A stretch of 64,000 nt of DNA from Pseudobacter sp. (GTDB lineage: Bacteria > Bacteroidota > Bacteroidia > Chitinophagales > Chitinophagaceae): assembly GCA_017849455.1 (NCBI GenBank), contig JAFIGX010000015.1, forward strand, positions 82,071 to 146,070, read 5' to 3'. The position numbers and the translations under genes were made by a program. Numbering within the stretch: position 1 is the first letter of the stretch; the number at the start of each line of letters is the position of its first letter. Under the pieces are notes generated by a model. The model saw only the letters and a list, made by a program, of their open reading frames with translations. It had not been told where the DNA came from and ran no database searches. This document shows positions 1 through 9,423 of the stretch, one piece after another.

Positions 1-2286
1 GAACATGGAGAAATAGCGGTTCTCGGATTCCCTCACAGGTCTCCATAATGGGGCAAGATTGTAGACCTGGCCGTTGTAGCCGGTAGCACCCTTGCTCAGC
101 CGGTCTTCATCGACAAGGCTGTACGTGAGCTTTTCACGGTCGTAATTGAAAAAGCGGTCGTCTTTGTATTTGGAAGCAATGCGGTTCAGTTCAGTACCTG
201 CGATGGCGCTGATGCGGTGGCGGGTACCGTTGAACTCCCGGTCGAAACGCAACTGGTTACGCCAGGTAGTGGTTTGCATACTTTGGGAATTGACCTGGTA
301 AATAGTTCCACGCGGAAGGTTATAGAGGAGGGTATTGCCCGGTTGCACTACCGTGTACAGATTGATGGTATTGCGGGTATCATACAGCTGATCATTCTGG
401 AAATTATCATACCGGTACTCATACCTTTCATGTTGTATCCTGGTCTCGGCAGAGAATCCTTTGAAAACGTCATAATTCAAGCCCAGGCTGATGCGTGGGG
501 CAAAGAAAAAACTGGTCTTGTCGCTGTTATCGAAATTCTGTTTCAGGTTCTTGTCCCAGTTGTAATATCCCTTTTGCTCCCAGGTGCGGGCTGTTTCCCT
601 ACTCATCTGGCCCGACTGGTAAACAGGAACATAATTGCCATCGGCGTCCACGAAAAGCTCATAGGGACGCTGTCTGCCGAACTCATACATCGACACACCA
701 TTATCTTCCGACCTGGAATAGGATAGGTTGATGTCCGCATCGAAGCGCAATTTCGACAGGAACTGGTAGCTGTTCTTGGCAAAGAGTGTGAAGCGTTTCT
801 GGTCTTCGCGTTTGGAATATGGCTGGTTCTGTTGGTAGTTGAAAGAAATATAATATTTATTCAGGCTGGTGGAGCCTGCCACATTGAGGTTGTATTGCTG
901 GTAGACCCCTTTGCGGAAGAAAAGGTCTTTCTGACCGAAAGAATTGTTATTTCTCAGTACATCGTATAGCCTGTTAGCCTCTGCTTCCGTGATCTCGCCT
1001 TTTGCCTGCTTGCGATAGATCTCGTAAGCCCTCGAATAACCGAAATTATTATCGGAGGTATTGAGGCTGAACCAGCCTTTGCGAAGTGCTTCGATCTCTA
1101 CATCGATCATCTGGCTGGAATTGGCGAGACGCAGGTCGGCCAGGTTGGGCATGTCTTCGATCCTGATGGAAGAAGAGAAGGAGAGGGTTGGTTTGCCGTT
1201 CACATTGCGGCCCCGCTTGGTGATGATCACGATCACCCCATTGGAAGCGCGGGAGCCCCAGATGGAGGCGGCAGCCGCATCGCGCAATACTGTGATACTT
1301 TCAACGTCATTCGGATTAATGGTGGCCATGTCCAATGCTGAGGCGAAGCCATCCACCACTATCAATGGGGCCTGGGAAGCGTTGATGGAGCTTTTACCCC
1401 TTACGGAAATATTACCTCCATCTACCAGAACGCCCGGCAGCAAATTCTTGAATTTATCCTGGATGCTGAGGGCGCCGATCTGTTTGTCCAGATCCACCGT
1501 GCTCACATGCGAGAAAGCGCCGGTAGCTCTTTCTTTGGCGATATATTGATAACCGGTGCTCACGAAATTCACCACGGCGGTATCGATCACGGTAGACCTG
1601 ATAGCCAATGTGATGCTGAGAGAAAAATTATCGCCCAGTTTGATCTCGCGGGTTTGGTAGCCCACGGAGCTGATCACGAGGATGGCCCCGGCCGGTGCAT
1701 CGATCATGAACCGCCCTTCGGCATTGGTGCTGGTAGCAATATTGGCGCCTTTGATGGAAACGGTGGCAAAGGCGAGGGGTTGCCCATCGGGCCCTTTCAC
1801 GATCCCAACATACGGAGGCGGTGGAAGAGGGTCGAAACCAATGGGTGGATCGGGAGCAGAGACGGACGGGGCTGATTTTACGATGATATTTTTTTCATCG
1901 ATGGTATAGGTAAAGGGGGTGCCGTCGAAACACTTGTCGAGCGCCACTTTCAGCGGTACGCTGTTCAGTTGAACGCTGATCCGGCCGATCTTTTCAAGGT
2001 CTTTTCTGAAAACGACAAAAGTGTAGCCGCTTTGTTGTTCAATGCTTTTAAACACCTGTTCTACCGGTGCCTTCCTCACAGACAGTGTGATGGTCTGTCC
2101 TTTTCCTTTGGCCGATACCTGGAGCAGCCCAAGGAGCATAAAAAGCATGATCAATTTCATGATGCGCAGTGTTTTTTGGTATGGCCAGGTGAGTATGGCC
2201 GTGTAGCTTTTCCGGAAAGCTTTGGGAATGTTCCGGGCCGCCTTCGTTCCATAAGTAAACGGGGCTTTAGCGCCCGGGGCATTCAT
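1..2286 (-). CDS. SusC/RagA-family TonB-linked outer membrane receptor, 3' end cut by window edge
   Basis: Outer membrane receptor that imports a bound nutrient, often a glycan or peptide, using TonB energy. The minus-strand frame is open from 2286 to position 1 (762 codons) with no stop, so the barrel continues outside the window. An N-terminal extension of about 42 residues, common in this group, precedes a signal peptide (residues 43-61, MKLIMLFMLLGLLQVSAKG). Then come an STN signalling domain (about 67-117), a carboxypeptidase-regulatory-like domain (about 145-225) and the TonB plug (about 250-360) with the SusC-type signature VLRDAAAASIWGSRASNGV. The STN domain fits control by the FecR/sigma pair directly upstream (FecR starts at 3691, sigma at 4395). 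Alternative starts are 2301 and 2160. The SusD partner would lie off the left edge, so the substrate cannot be named. Confidence 0.93.
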   Translation of the reverse strand, partial: MNAPGAKAPFTYGTKAARNIPKAFRKSYTAILTWPYQKTLRIMKLIMLFMLLGLLQVSAKGKGQTITLSVRKAPVEQVFKSIEQQSGYTFVVFRKDLEKIGRISVQLNSVPLKVALDKCFDGTPFTYTIDEKNIIVKSAPSVSAPDPPIGFDPLPPPPYVGIVKGPDGQPLAFATVSIKGANIATSTNAEGRFMIDAPAGAILVISSVGYQTREIKLGDNFSLSITLAIRSTVIDTAVVNFVSTGYQYIAKERATGAFSHVSTVDLDKQIGALSIQDKFKNLLPGVLVDGGNISVRGKSSINASQAPLIVVDGFASALDMATINPNDVESITVLRDAAAASIWGSRASNGVIVIITKRGRNVNGKPTLSFSSSIRIEDMPNLADLRLANSSQMIDVEIEALRKGWFSLNTSDNNFGYSRAYEIYRKQAKGEITEAEANRLYDVLRNNNSFGQKDLFFRKGVYQQYNLNVAGSTSLNKYYISFNYQQNQPYSKREDQKRFTLFAKNSYQFLSKLRFDADINLSYSRSEDNGVSMYEFGRQRPYELFVDADGNYVPVYQSGQMSRETARTWEQKGYYNWDKNLKQNFDNSDKTSFFFAPRISLGLNYDVFKGFSAETRIQHERYEYRYDNFQNDQLYDTRNTINLYTVVQPGNTLLYNLPRGTIYQVNSQSMQTTTWRNQLRFDREFNGTRHRISAIAGTELNRIASKYKDDRFFNYDREKLTYSLVDEDRLSKGATGYNGQVYNLAPLWRPVRESENRYFSMF

Positions 2287-2300
2287 ACAAGTTAAATACA

Positions 2301-2407
2301 TAACTTTGTTGAAGTTTTGGGTTAATCAATTGCAATTGTAACAGGTTTGTCTTTGGGTTGCCCAAACATATCGCCGGTGGTGAGTACCAGTCACTGCCGG
2401 TTTTTTT
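2301..2407 (+). ncRNA. candidate small RNA antisense to the susC leader
   Basis: In the gap between the FecR gene and the SusC gene, both on the minus strand, the plus strand carries a -7-like TAACTTTG (2301-2308). It is followed by a hairpin (TTTGGG 2352-2357 / CCCAAA 2361-2366) and then a 10-bp stem (2374-2383 / 2391-2400, two G-U pairs) with seven T (2401-2407). This is the layout of a terminated RNA of roughly 90 nt, antisense to the SusC mRNA leader. The minus strand has no U-run after the hairpin, so the terminator only works in the plus direction. PUL-associated antisense RNAs near susC genes are known in Bacteroides. No convincing -33 element is visible. Confidence 0.4.
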
Positions 2408-2458
2408 ATGCAGTCAACCTTTTCTTTGTCAGGTGATCATAGCAGTAAAATTTTGAGT

Positions 2459-3691
2459 TTAGCGGGTTACAGTTATTGTTTTATTGTCGATAGTAAAATG
2501 AAGGTTTCCGGTAAGGCTTAATTTGTACATCAGTCTTGAAATAGGCACATCGCGTGAAATATTCGCCATGATCTGTTCATTCGCCACATCATCCCTGAAA
2601 ACGATCTTTACATCATACCAGCGCTCTACCTGCCGCATGGCATTGGCCAGGCTGATATTGGTGAAGGTGAAATTGTTCTTTGTCCAGGCGATGACCGGAT
2701 CTGTGTCGACTGTCTGTACCAGGATCGCCTGTACAGGTGTCTGTGGCGATCCTTGTGATGAATGGGAGATGGCTGCCTGCTGGCCGGGCTTCAACGTAAC
2801 TGAGTTCTGGCCTGCGTTTCCCCTGCTCACTTTCACGCTTCCTTCAACCAGGGTGGTATTGATAGAGGGCTCATTCGCATAGGCGTTGACGTTGAAATGG
2901 GTTCCCAGTACTTCAATGGCCGAACCTTCTGTCCTGACGATGAATTTGCGGTCCTTCTCCCTGGCCACTTCGAAATAAGCCTCCCCCGTAACCTCCACCT
3001 GTCTTTTTTCCCTGTCGAACACGGCCGGGTACCTGATGGAAGAAGCTGCATTGAGCCATACTTTGGTGCCATCGGGAAGGGTCAGCTTGTATTGTCCGCC
3101 TCGTGGCGTGCTCAGGGTATTATAGAGCAATGCCCCGTTGGTAGTTGCATGCTTCGCATCATTCAACCGGTAATCCAGCGCACCATTATCTTTTTTCAAC
3201 ACCTCTACAGCGCCTTGCCGGGCGATATTGCCATTGGCGGCGCTATCGAGCATGATCTGCGAGCCGTCTGCCAGTGTAAGCACCGCCTTATTGCCACCTG
3301 GTAAAATATCTGCCTGTGCAGGGGGTTGTCCGGCAGGTGGATCGATATCCTTTGTTGCCCGGTGGTTGAAGAGCCAGAAAGCTCCCACTCCGAGGGCCAG
3401 CAATATGGCCGCGGCAGCGGCCACTTTCGGAAAGCTGAACAGCCGGCGTGTGACGGGCCGGGCGGGATGGCCCATCGATTGAACGATCTGTGTATACATG
3501 CTCTCCCAGTCGATCTTTTCCGCTTCTGCACCGGCCTTTATCTGTGCAAACTGTTCGTCCATGAGCGGATGAAGCTGGTGGTCGGGGCTTTGACGGACCA
3601 GGGCATAGAGCTCTTCCAGTTCTTCCCGGGTACAGGCATTGATGGCAAACTGCCCGAACAGGTAATGGAGCCTGGCATTTTGATTGCTCAT
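2459..3691 (-). CDS. FecR-family anti-sigma factor with DUF4974 tail
   Basis: Inner-membrane anti-sigma factor that relays receptor occupancy to the ECF sigma factor. The 410-residue protein has a cytoplasmic N-terminal part (1-90), one membrane segment (about 93-112, AAAAAILLALGVGAFWLFN) and a periplasmic FecR domain (about 200-300) containing LPDGTKVWLNAASSIRYP and VTGEAYFEVA. The C-terminal DUF4974-like domain (about 335-410) ends in HFTIDNKTITVTR. It lies between the sigma gene (3793-4395) and the SusC receptor gene (from 2286), the usual sigma, anti-sigma, receptor order. The start at 3691 gives the common MSNQNARLHYLFGQ N-terminus. Confidence 0.94.
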   Translation of the reverse strand: MSNQNARLHYLFGQFAINACTREELEELYALVRQSPDHQLHPLMDEQFAQIKAGAEAEKIDWESMYTQIVQSMGHPARPVTRRLFSFPKVAAAAAILLALGVGAFWLFNHRATKDIDPPAGQPPAQADILPGGNKAVLTLADGSQIMLDSAANGNIARQGAVEVLKKDNGALDYRLNDAKHATTNGALLYNTLSTPRGGQYKLTLPDGTKVWLNAASSIRYPAVFDREKRQVEVTGEAYFEVAREKDRKFIVRTEGSAIEVLGTHFNVNAYANEPSINTTLVEGSVKVSRGNAGQNSVTLKPGQQAAISHSSQGSPQTPVQAILVQTVDTDPVIAWTKNNFTFTNISLANAMRQVERWYDVKIVFRDDVANEQIMANISRDVPISRLMYKLSLTGNLHFTIDNKTITVTR

Positions 3692-3792
3692 AAGGAAAGG
3701 TATTTAGCTGTTATGGTTTTTAGGGGTTTGTTCCAATATGACGAACGCGGATCATCCCAATAACCGCGTCATGAATGATTTTTTTTTCGGGA

Positions 3793-4395
3793 TCAGGAAA
3801 GTTTTTCCCAGTGATAGAGCCAGAATAGGAGCGCCAGTTTACCGGAATGCTGTTCCAGGTAAGTTTTGATGAGACGGAGCGTTTCTACGAGAATATTGTT
3901 CACACGGCTCCTGGAGAGCCCTGTGATCGCGGCGATCTCTTCATGAGAGAATTCCTTTTCGCGGCTGAGACGGTAGATATATTGTTTTTGTTGGGGGAGT
4001 TGGGCCACTGCCTGATCGATCAGTTGCTGGTATTCGCGGGAGAGCAGCAGTTCTTCGAGGGAATGGTCTTGCTGCGAAATATTGCTCCAGACCTCATTGA
4101 TGAGCTTTTGTTCGCGGGCGGTCTTACGAAGATGGTCGAGCGTACGGTTGCGTACCATTTTATAAAGGTATTGACCAGGCTTTTCGATGACGGGGAGGGA
4201 GGCGCGGGAGGTCCAGAGGCGGGTGAAACATTCCTGTACGATCTCTTCTGCGTCGGCAGCCGATTTGGTCATGGCCATGGCAAAGGTGAACAGCCTTTTG
4301 TTGTAGGTATCGAACAGGGTCCTGAAGGCCGGTTCATGACCCTGGGCCAACAGACGGATGAGTTCTTGATCGCTATCAGGAGGGTTGCTAAACAA
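3793..4395 (-). CDS. ECF RNA polymerase sigma factor (Bacteroidota sigma-70 family)
   Basis: Extracytoplasmic-function sigma factor of 200 residues. Region 2 lies at about 26-95 (FDTYNKRLFTFAMAMTKSA, then EEIVQECFTRLW). Region 4 lies at about 133-185, with a helix-turn-helix around FSHEEIAAITGLSRSRVNN. It probably directs transcription of its own FecR gene, 101 bp downstream, and the SusC-type receptor after that. A rho-independent terminator (4426-4458) separates it from the next minus-strand gene upstream, so it should have its own promoter in the short interval 4396-4425 or inside the terminator region. The hydrophobic C-terminus (LALLFWLYHWEKLS) is common in this family. Confidence 0.94.
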   Translation of the reverse strand: MFSNPPDSDQELIRLLAQGHEPAFRTLFDTYNKRLFTFAMAMTKSAADAEEIVQECFTRLWTSRASLPVIEKPGQYLYKMVRNRTLDHLRKTAREQKLINEVWSNISQQDHSLEELLLSREYQQLIDQAVAQLPQQKQYIYRLSREKEFSHEEIAAITGLSRSRVNNILVETLRLIKTYLEQHSGKLALLFWLYHWEKLS

Positions 4396-4425
4396 TCGAG
4401 CCTTGGTTAAGGCTTAAAATTAGTC

Positions 4426-4458
4426 AAAAAAAAGACCCCCGGCAAGACTACCAGGGGT
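4426..4458 (-). terminator. rho-independent terminator after the truncated sigma gene
   Basis: On the minus strand, an 8-bp stem with one mismatch (4451-4458 pairing with 4435-4442) is followed by eight U (4433-4426). It lies about 140 bp downstream of the sigma-like gene ending at 4600 and just upstream of the ECF sigma gene starting at 4395. Confidence 0.75.
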
Positions 4459-4599
4459 GATTTACTAATCATTTCCATTAACACATTAACCCTTATCCTA
4501 AAAAAAGTTTACTAAAAAGTCTTTACACAGCGAAAGGTAGAGAACGGATTAAGATAGTTTCTTGATGTCGGTTGTTCGGTTACCAGGGACTTTGCTGTA

Positions 4600-5034
4600 T
4601 CAAGACTGGTTAATTGCATTTCGGCATAACGACGGAAGGTTTTCGATCGGGTTATACTGGATCTCCCGCGGCACTTCCGGTCGAATGATCTCTTTTTCCA
4701 TGTACTGTGAGGATTCCTGCCATATATAGGCCGACAGCTCCTCATCTTTCAATCCTTTCTGCACCTCATCGATGAACGCAAAACAGGCATCTCTGGTGGT
4801 GCTGTACAGGAAGGACTTTACCGCAACCAGGTCATCAAAATCCCTGCGACTGCTCCAGAGTGCTACAAAGGCATTCTCCACGATATGCTCGGCTGCCCGC
4901 GGCTGGTCCAGGATACGCTTGGAAAAAAAACAAAGATCGAGATAGAACTGGTGAAAGATCAACGCAAAGGTATACGTATCACCAGCCCTTAACTTACGCA
5001 TCGTGTCAGTGTTGTTGATATCCTGTTTGTTCAT
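4600..5034 (-). pseudogene. ECF sigma factor lacking region 4 (possibly truncated)
   Basis: The N-terminal half reads as sigma region 2 (about 18-85): TFALIFHQFYLDLCFFSKRI, then AAEHIVENAFVALWSSR and SFLYSTTRDACFAFID. The linker IRPEVPREI leads into IENLPSLCRNAINQS and stops exactly where region 4 should begin. Full-length relatives continue with a helix-turn-helix of about 50 residues. I translated the three minus-strand frames down to about 4500 and found no region 4 in any of them, so a single frameshift does not explain the loss. It may be a decayed gene or a region-2-only protein able to bind core polymerase without recognising a -35 element. I chose Met at 5034 (MNKQDINN) over the upstream Met at 5067. 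The divergent neighbour is the sensor kinase at 5181. Confidence 0.6.
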
Positions 5035-5180
5035 AAATCCGAATCTGACAGAACAAAAATGAATCAATCAATATTAATTGATCCCGGATGTTGACTTTTG
5101 GTTGGTGATCAGAAGAATTTCTGCTGTAAACTTACAGTACCTCTCAGTATCAAAATGTAGTTTTTTATCTACACGTAAAA

Positions 5181-8100
5181 TTGAGTATCTTCAGAATCAT
5201 AAAACTGAAACCTCTTCCAGTGCCATCCAGGTTTTGTACCATTTGTCTGCTTGCCTTAACTATGCTGTTTGCGCTTCCTGTGCGGGGCCAGACCGCCTCC
5301 AATACTGAACCGTATATCCTGGTCAGTTCCCTCAACGATAACAGCGGCCTGCCTCAGAATTCCATCATTGGGCAATATATTGACAGCAGCTCAGGAATGT
5401 TATGGCTGGCCACTTTCGGCGGATTGGTACGCTACAATGGCATTTCCATCAAGGCCTTCAATCCCTCCACGAGAAGTACCCTTCTCACCAATAAGATGGT
5501 ATGCCTTTTTAAAACTACCGGGGGCGAAGTATATGGTATGAACACCTGCTCGCAGCTCATGAAGATCGGGCCGCAGGAGATCACCATCGATGACCGGTAT
5601 AAGTGGATATGGGATAAATATGCCCGTTATATCTGGTTCAGGGGATATCTTCATTCGCTGGACCATATCGAAAAACTGGGCCGCCACTCCATGGGCCAGC
5701 CACCTTATTTTCCCGAACAACCCTCCTGGACCCAGGCATCCTCCGATTATTATGTTACCGCCCTCCCCTCCGGGAGATATGCCGTGACCAACAGGAGCAA
5801 TGAATTGCTGATATACCGGGATAGCATCCTGCTCAACAGGTTTGCCCTGCCCGTCAGGGATACCAGGACAGCACGGATCTGCTACAGCCGGGACAGGCTC
5901 ATCGTGCTCGACGATCAGTTGAATGGCGCTTCTTATATCGTTTCCCCTTCACAGGTAACCCCCGTTCCCCTTGTATTGCAGGAAGACCTGGCGACGCTGA
6001 AAAAGAAATATCCCGGCAAAGGCAGATTGTATTATAATGAACTGAATGAACAACTGATCTGGCAACTGAATAAAACGATCTATCTCCTTGAACCAGGCCC
6101 GGCCGGGATCATGATCAGTAACAGGATGGAGGTCGACAGCCTGCCCCAGGGCATCAACAATATTCTTTATTATCCCCGTCATCATACCTTATTCATAGGC
6201 ACCACCTCGGAAGGATTGTACGTGTACAGGCTGAATAATTTTAACCAACTGCGTTATACAGCGCCCGACGACGATAACAATGTCAACAGCAACTATGCCC
6301 AGATCATACAGGATGGGCATTTGCTCCGCACCTGCCGGAAAGTGATCTTCGACCTGTCTGGAAATGCCCCACCGGTGAAATCGAAAGGGCCCTATACCAT
6401 CTGGTCTTCCTTCAGTTCAGATACCCGGAATTCCTTCTATTCTCATAATGATGATTCGGTGAGCTATTATTCAGCCGATACGAAGTCTTTCACCACCGTT
6501 TATGTGAACCAGGACCAGTCTGCCCGTGACCCGCAGGATATTATCAAATTCACCTGGCTCGACAACGCCACAGGCCGGCTCTGGATCATAGGCACCAGGA
6601 AATGGGGCTACCTGCTGCAGGGAAAATATCATCAGATAACACCATTGAAAGCAGAAAGATTTCCCCTGGTATGCTATGCTGCCAGGCAGGGCGATCATCT
6701 CCTGCTGGCATCCGACAAAGGATTGATCATACTCGATCAGGATAATGGCGACTGGCGTTTTGCTCCCGGAACGGCCGGCAAGGAAATAAGGTTCATCCGC
6801 CTCGATCAGGATACCCGTCATTGCTGGTTCGGCACTTATGGCAATGGTTATGGTATCTATGATCTTGCCAGGGATAGGGCATTCATGCTTCCACTCGACC
6901 CCCGTTCTTACCTCTCCGTGGTCCACTCGCTCATCGACGATGGGAATGGATATATCTGGGCCACCACCAATAAAGGTCTGTTCAGGATGGGGAAAGAAAA
7001 ATTGCTTCACTCCCTGGAAAGCAGGGATAGCGTACTGCTCGTGCACTATGATTATTTCGACCGGGAGGATGGGCTGTACACCAATGAATTCAATGGGGGA
7101 GGAATGCCGATCTATAACTGGTGGCAGAACATACTGACCACTTCCTCCATCAATGGTATTACCCTGTTCAGTCCCGATAATATTCCGTCTTATTATTGGG
7201 ATGAACCGATCTATATAGATGATGCGGAAACCTCACGGCGCAGGCATATCCTGCCATTGGCCGACAGCAGTTGGGAGTTCACGGCCGGCGAAAGGAATAT
7301 CCACTGGAATATCAACAGGGCCTGCTGGCGCAATGCCTATGGGATGCGCATCGAGTACAGGCTTGATGATGAACCTCACTGGCAGGTATTGAACGACGGG
7401 GTTTCTGTTGTGCATCTCGAATCGCTCTCCCCCGGCCATCACGTACTGCATGTACGCAACTTCGCAGGAGGCACGGGCGATAACTATATTACGCAGTATT
7501 GCAGATTCTATATTGCTTATTACTGGTATGAGAAATGGTGGATCGTGCTCGCACTGGTGGCAGGCGCTATCGCTGCTTTCTGGATACTCCATGTACGCAA
7601 TAAAAGATTGCTGAAACAAAAAAAGCGACTGGAAAGTACAGTGGCCGAACGAACGCAATCACTCAGCAATTCCATGGAAGAAGTGCTGCAGGCGAACCTG
7701 ATGCTGGAAGAAGCCAATCTCTTCAAAACAAAACTGATCTCCATCCTGATGCATGATATCGCCGTGCCCATCTCTTCGATCGAAATGGTATCGGGCATGC
7801 TGCATAAAAAAGGCGACCGGGTAGATGGGGTAATGAGGAGTGATGCCTTGAAGGAGATCAACAATACGGCCAGGCAATTGATGTTGTTGTCGGACCAACT
7901 GATCCAATGGACCAGGATCCAGGAGAATATCGCCCAGCCCATTACTGCGCAATTCCAGTTGAGGCCGGTGCTCGATGAGTTGGAAAAGGACCTGGCCGAC
8001 GTGATGAAATGGAAAGAGAATACTTTCAGGAACAATGTGAGCGGGGATTTCACCATGGTGGCCGATTCTGTGCTCATCCATCACCTGGTCTTCAACCTGC

Positions 8101-8396
8101 TGATCAATGCCATCAAGTATACCGACCAGGGAACGATCGAAGCAGGTGCTTATAAAGATGAGGAAGGCAATGTGGTGATACATCTCAGGGATACAGGCAA
8201 AGGCATGCCGCAATACCTCAGTGATCAGTTGAAGCAGGGCTTTTCCGTGGCCAGTCATGCAGGCACTATCAAAGAGAAAGGATGGGGACTGGGCTATCAG
8301 CTTATCTTCGACCTGTTATTGCTGCTCAATGGAGAGATCGATATACAGGTGCATGAAGGGGAGGGGACTGAAGTGAAAGTGACCATTCCACAATAA
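5181..8396 (+). CDS. two-component sensor histidine kinase with periplasmic beta-propeller
   Basis: Membrane sensor of 1071 residues. A signal peptide (about 1-36, ending VRGQ) is followed by a periplasmic two-component-regulator propeller (about 45-680) with repeats such as GLPQNSIIG, GMLWLATFGGLVRYNG and GYIWATTNKGLFRMG. A Y_Y_Y-type domain follows (about 700-780), then one membrane helix (about 784-803) and a coiled coil. The kinase core has the phospho-acceptor His858 in LMHDIAVPISS, an N box NLLINAIKYT and the G boxes DTGKGMP and GWGLGYQ. The start codon is TTG; the first ATG in frame would remove most of the signal peptide. Unlike classical hybrid two-component systems of Bacteroidota it has no fused receiver or AraC domain. 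The convergent LuxR-type regulator 11 bp away is the likely partner. Confidence 0.92.
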   Translation: MSIFRIIKLKPLPVPSRFCTICLLALTMLFALPVRGQTASNTEPYILVSSLNDNSGLPQNSIIGQYIDSSSGMLWLATFGGLVRYNGISIKAFNPSTRSTLLTNKMVCLFKTTGGEVYGMNTCSQLMKIGPQEITIDDRYKWIWDKYARYIWFRGYLHSLDHIEKLGRHSMGQPPYFPEQPSWTQASSDYYVTALPSGRYAVTNRSNELLIYRDSILLNRFALPVRDTRTARICYSRDRLIVLDDQLNGASYIVSPSQVTPVPLVLQEDLATLKKKYPGKGRLYYNELNEQLIWQLNKTIYLLEPGPAGIMISNRMEVDSLPQGINNILYYPRHHTLFIGTTSEGLYVYRLNNFNQLRYTAPDDDNNVNSNYAQIIQDGHLLRTCRKVIFDLSGNAPPVKSKGPYTIWSSFSSDTRNSFYSHNDDSVSYYSADTKSFTTVYVNQDQSARDPQDIIKFTWLDNATGRLWIIGTRKWGYLLQGKYHQITPLKAERFPLVCYAARQGDHLLLASDKGLIILDQDNGDWRFAPGTAGKEIRFIRLDQDTRHCWFGTYGNGYGIYDLARDRAFMLPLDPRSYLSVVHSLIDDGNGYIWATTNKGLFRMGKEKLLHSLESRDSVLLVHYDYFDREDGLYTNEFNGGGMPIYNWWQNILTTSSINGITLFSPDNIPSYYWDEPIYIDDAETSRRRHILPLADSSWEFTAGERNIHWNINRACWRNAYGMRIEYRLDDEPHWQVLNDGVSVVHLESLSPGHHVLHVRNFAGGTGDNYITQYCRFYIAYYWYEKWWIVLALVAGAIAAFWILHVRNKRLLKQKKRLESTVAERTQSLSNSMEEVLQANLMLEEANLFKTKLISILMHDIAVPISSIEMVSGMLHKKGDRVDGVMRSDALKEINNTARQLMLLSDQLIQWTRIQENIAQPITAQFQLRPVLDELEKDLADVMKWKENTFRNNVSGDFTMVADSVLIHHLVFNLLINAIKYTDQGTIEAGAYKDEEGNVVIHLRDTGKGMPQYLSDQLKQGFSVASHAGTIKEKGWGLGYQLIFDLLLLLNGEIDIQVHEGEGTEVKVTIPQ

Positions 8397-8407
8397 TCCA
8401 CAAACAT

Positions 8408-9067
8408 TTATATGCTGTCGAATAAATTATGGAGAGTGGCCAATTGGTGCAATTCCACGATACTTTTTGCATGAAGCTTTTCAAGTAATCTTTGCTTGTA
8501 AGTAGCGATGGTGCTTTGTTTGAGCCCTGTAACCGTGGAGATCTCCTTGATCCGCTGGCCGGTGAGCAGGTGCTTCAGGATGTCCAGCTCGCGGATCGAC
8601 AGGGCAGAGAAAGGATTATCCTGTACCTGCTGCGGGCGGTGATGGCCCGCAGTGGCCAGTCGCCGGTAGGCTTTACTGAAATAGATATTGCCGGAGAGAA
8701 TGGTATTGATGGCAAGCAGGATCTCTTCTTCACGGGCATTCTTGGTAAGATATCCTCTCACACCCGCTTTGTAAAGTTGTTCTGCAAATACTTCCTCAGA
8801 GCTGCTGGTTACGATCAGCATATAAAGCCCTTCAAATCTTTTCAGGGTATTGCTGATCAGGGTCAACACATTTCCGTCGGTAAGCTGCAAGTCCCAGAGC
8901 GCGAAAGTGAATTCATGACCATGTTCATTCAACACAGCCTCCAGTTCTTTCCTGCTCTGGACAAATTTTTGCCGGCTTTTCGGGAAATTATCTTCCAGCA
9001 GGATCCTGTATCCCATATTGACGAGCGTATGATCTTCAGCAATTAAAAAATATTCTGATGTGGACAT
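8408..9067 (-). CDS. LuxR/NarL-type response regulator
   Basis: The 219-residue regulator has a receiver domain (about 5-125) with acidic residues Glu11 and Asp12, a likely phospho-acceptor Asp59 in WDLQLTDG, a TSSS switch region and a conserved Lys in YLTKNA. The C-terminal LuxR helix-turn-helix (about 155-215) contains LSIRELDILKHLLTGQ, IKEISTVTGLKQSTIATYKQ and RLLEKL. It converges on the propeller histidine kinase with only 11 bp between stop codons, which suggests a cognate pair with overlapping transcript ends. Targets are unknown. Confidence 0.93.
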   Translation of the reverse strand: MSTSEYFLIAEDHTLVNMGYRILLEDNFPKSRQKFVQSRKELEAVLNEHGHEFTFALWDLQLTDGNVLTLISNTLKRFEGLYMLIVTSSSEEVFAEQLYKAGVRGYLTKNAREEEILLAINTILSGNIYFSKAYRRLATAGHHRPQQVQDNPFSALSIRELDILKHLLTGQRIKEISTVTGLKQSTIATYKQRLLEKLHAKSIVELHQLATLHNLFDSI

Positions 9068-9423
9068 ATATGGGCTTCAGTTTTGTAGGCAGGTATATAG
9101 ACCTTTCTGATTGAGCAATCGGTTTGAATACGCTTTCTCTTATACGAAATGGAATGCTGTGCAGATTTTTTGTAGCTCGGGAGTAAAGGTATAAAAAAGA
9201 ATGCAACAAAATAGTTGTACATTCATATTCCCTAATACAAGGAGTGCTTCTTATTGCCCTGGTCCATCCTGAAAAATTCCCTGACGAACTACCCAATTAC
9301 CGTAGTAGCAGGCTTCTTCAAAACTTAACATAAGCCGATGAAGAGTACCTGTTAAAATAGTATATTTACTCGTAATGTGAACGATGCACAAAAACCAAAT
9401 TCGCAAATCAAAAACAGCAAATC
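9068..9423. other. 356-bp divergent intergenic region
   Basis: AT-rich spacer between the response regulator (minus) and the BON lipoprotein (plus). A weak -7-like TATATTTA at 9361-9368 could serve the lipoprotein gene. No ORF with recognisable features, repeat or RNA structure was seen. Confidence 0.5.

Noticed and set aside
1..2290. Plus-strand ORFs in the first 2.3 kb
   Set aside because: They are shadows of the SusC-type gene read on the minus strand, which is open to the window edge and carries clear family motifs.
4512..4745. Missing region 4 of the truncated sigma factor in another frame
   Set aside because: The reading frames downstream of the stop contain no helix-turn-helix pattern, so a simple frameshift is not supported.
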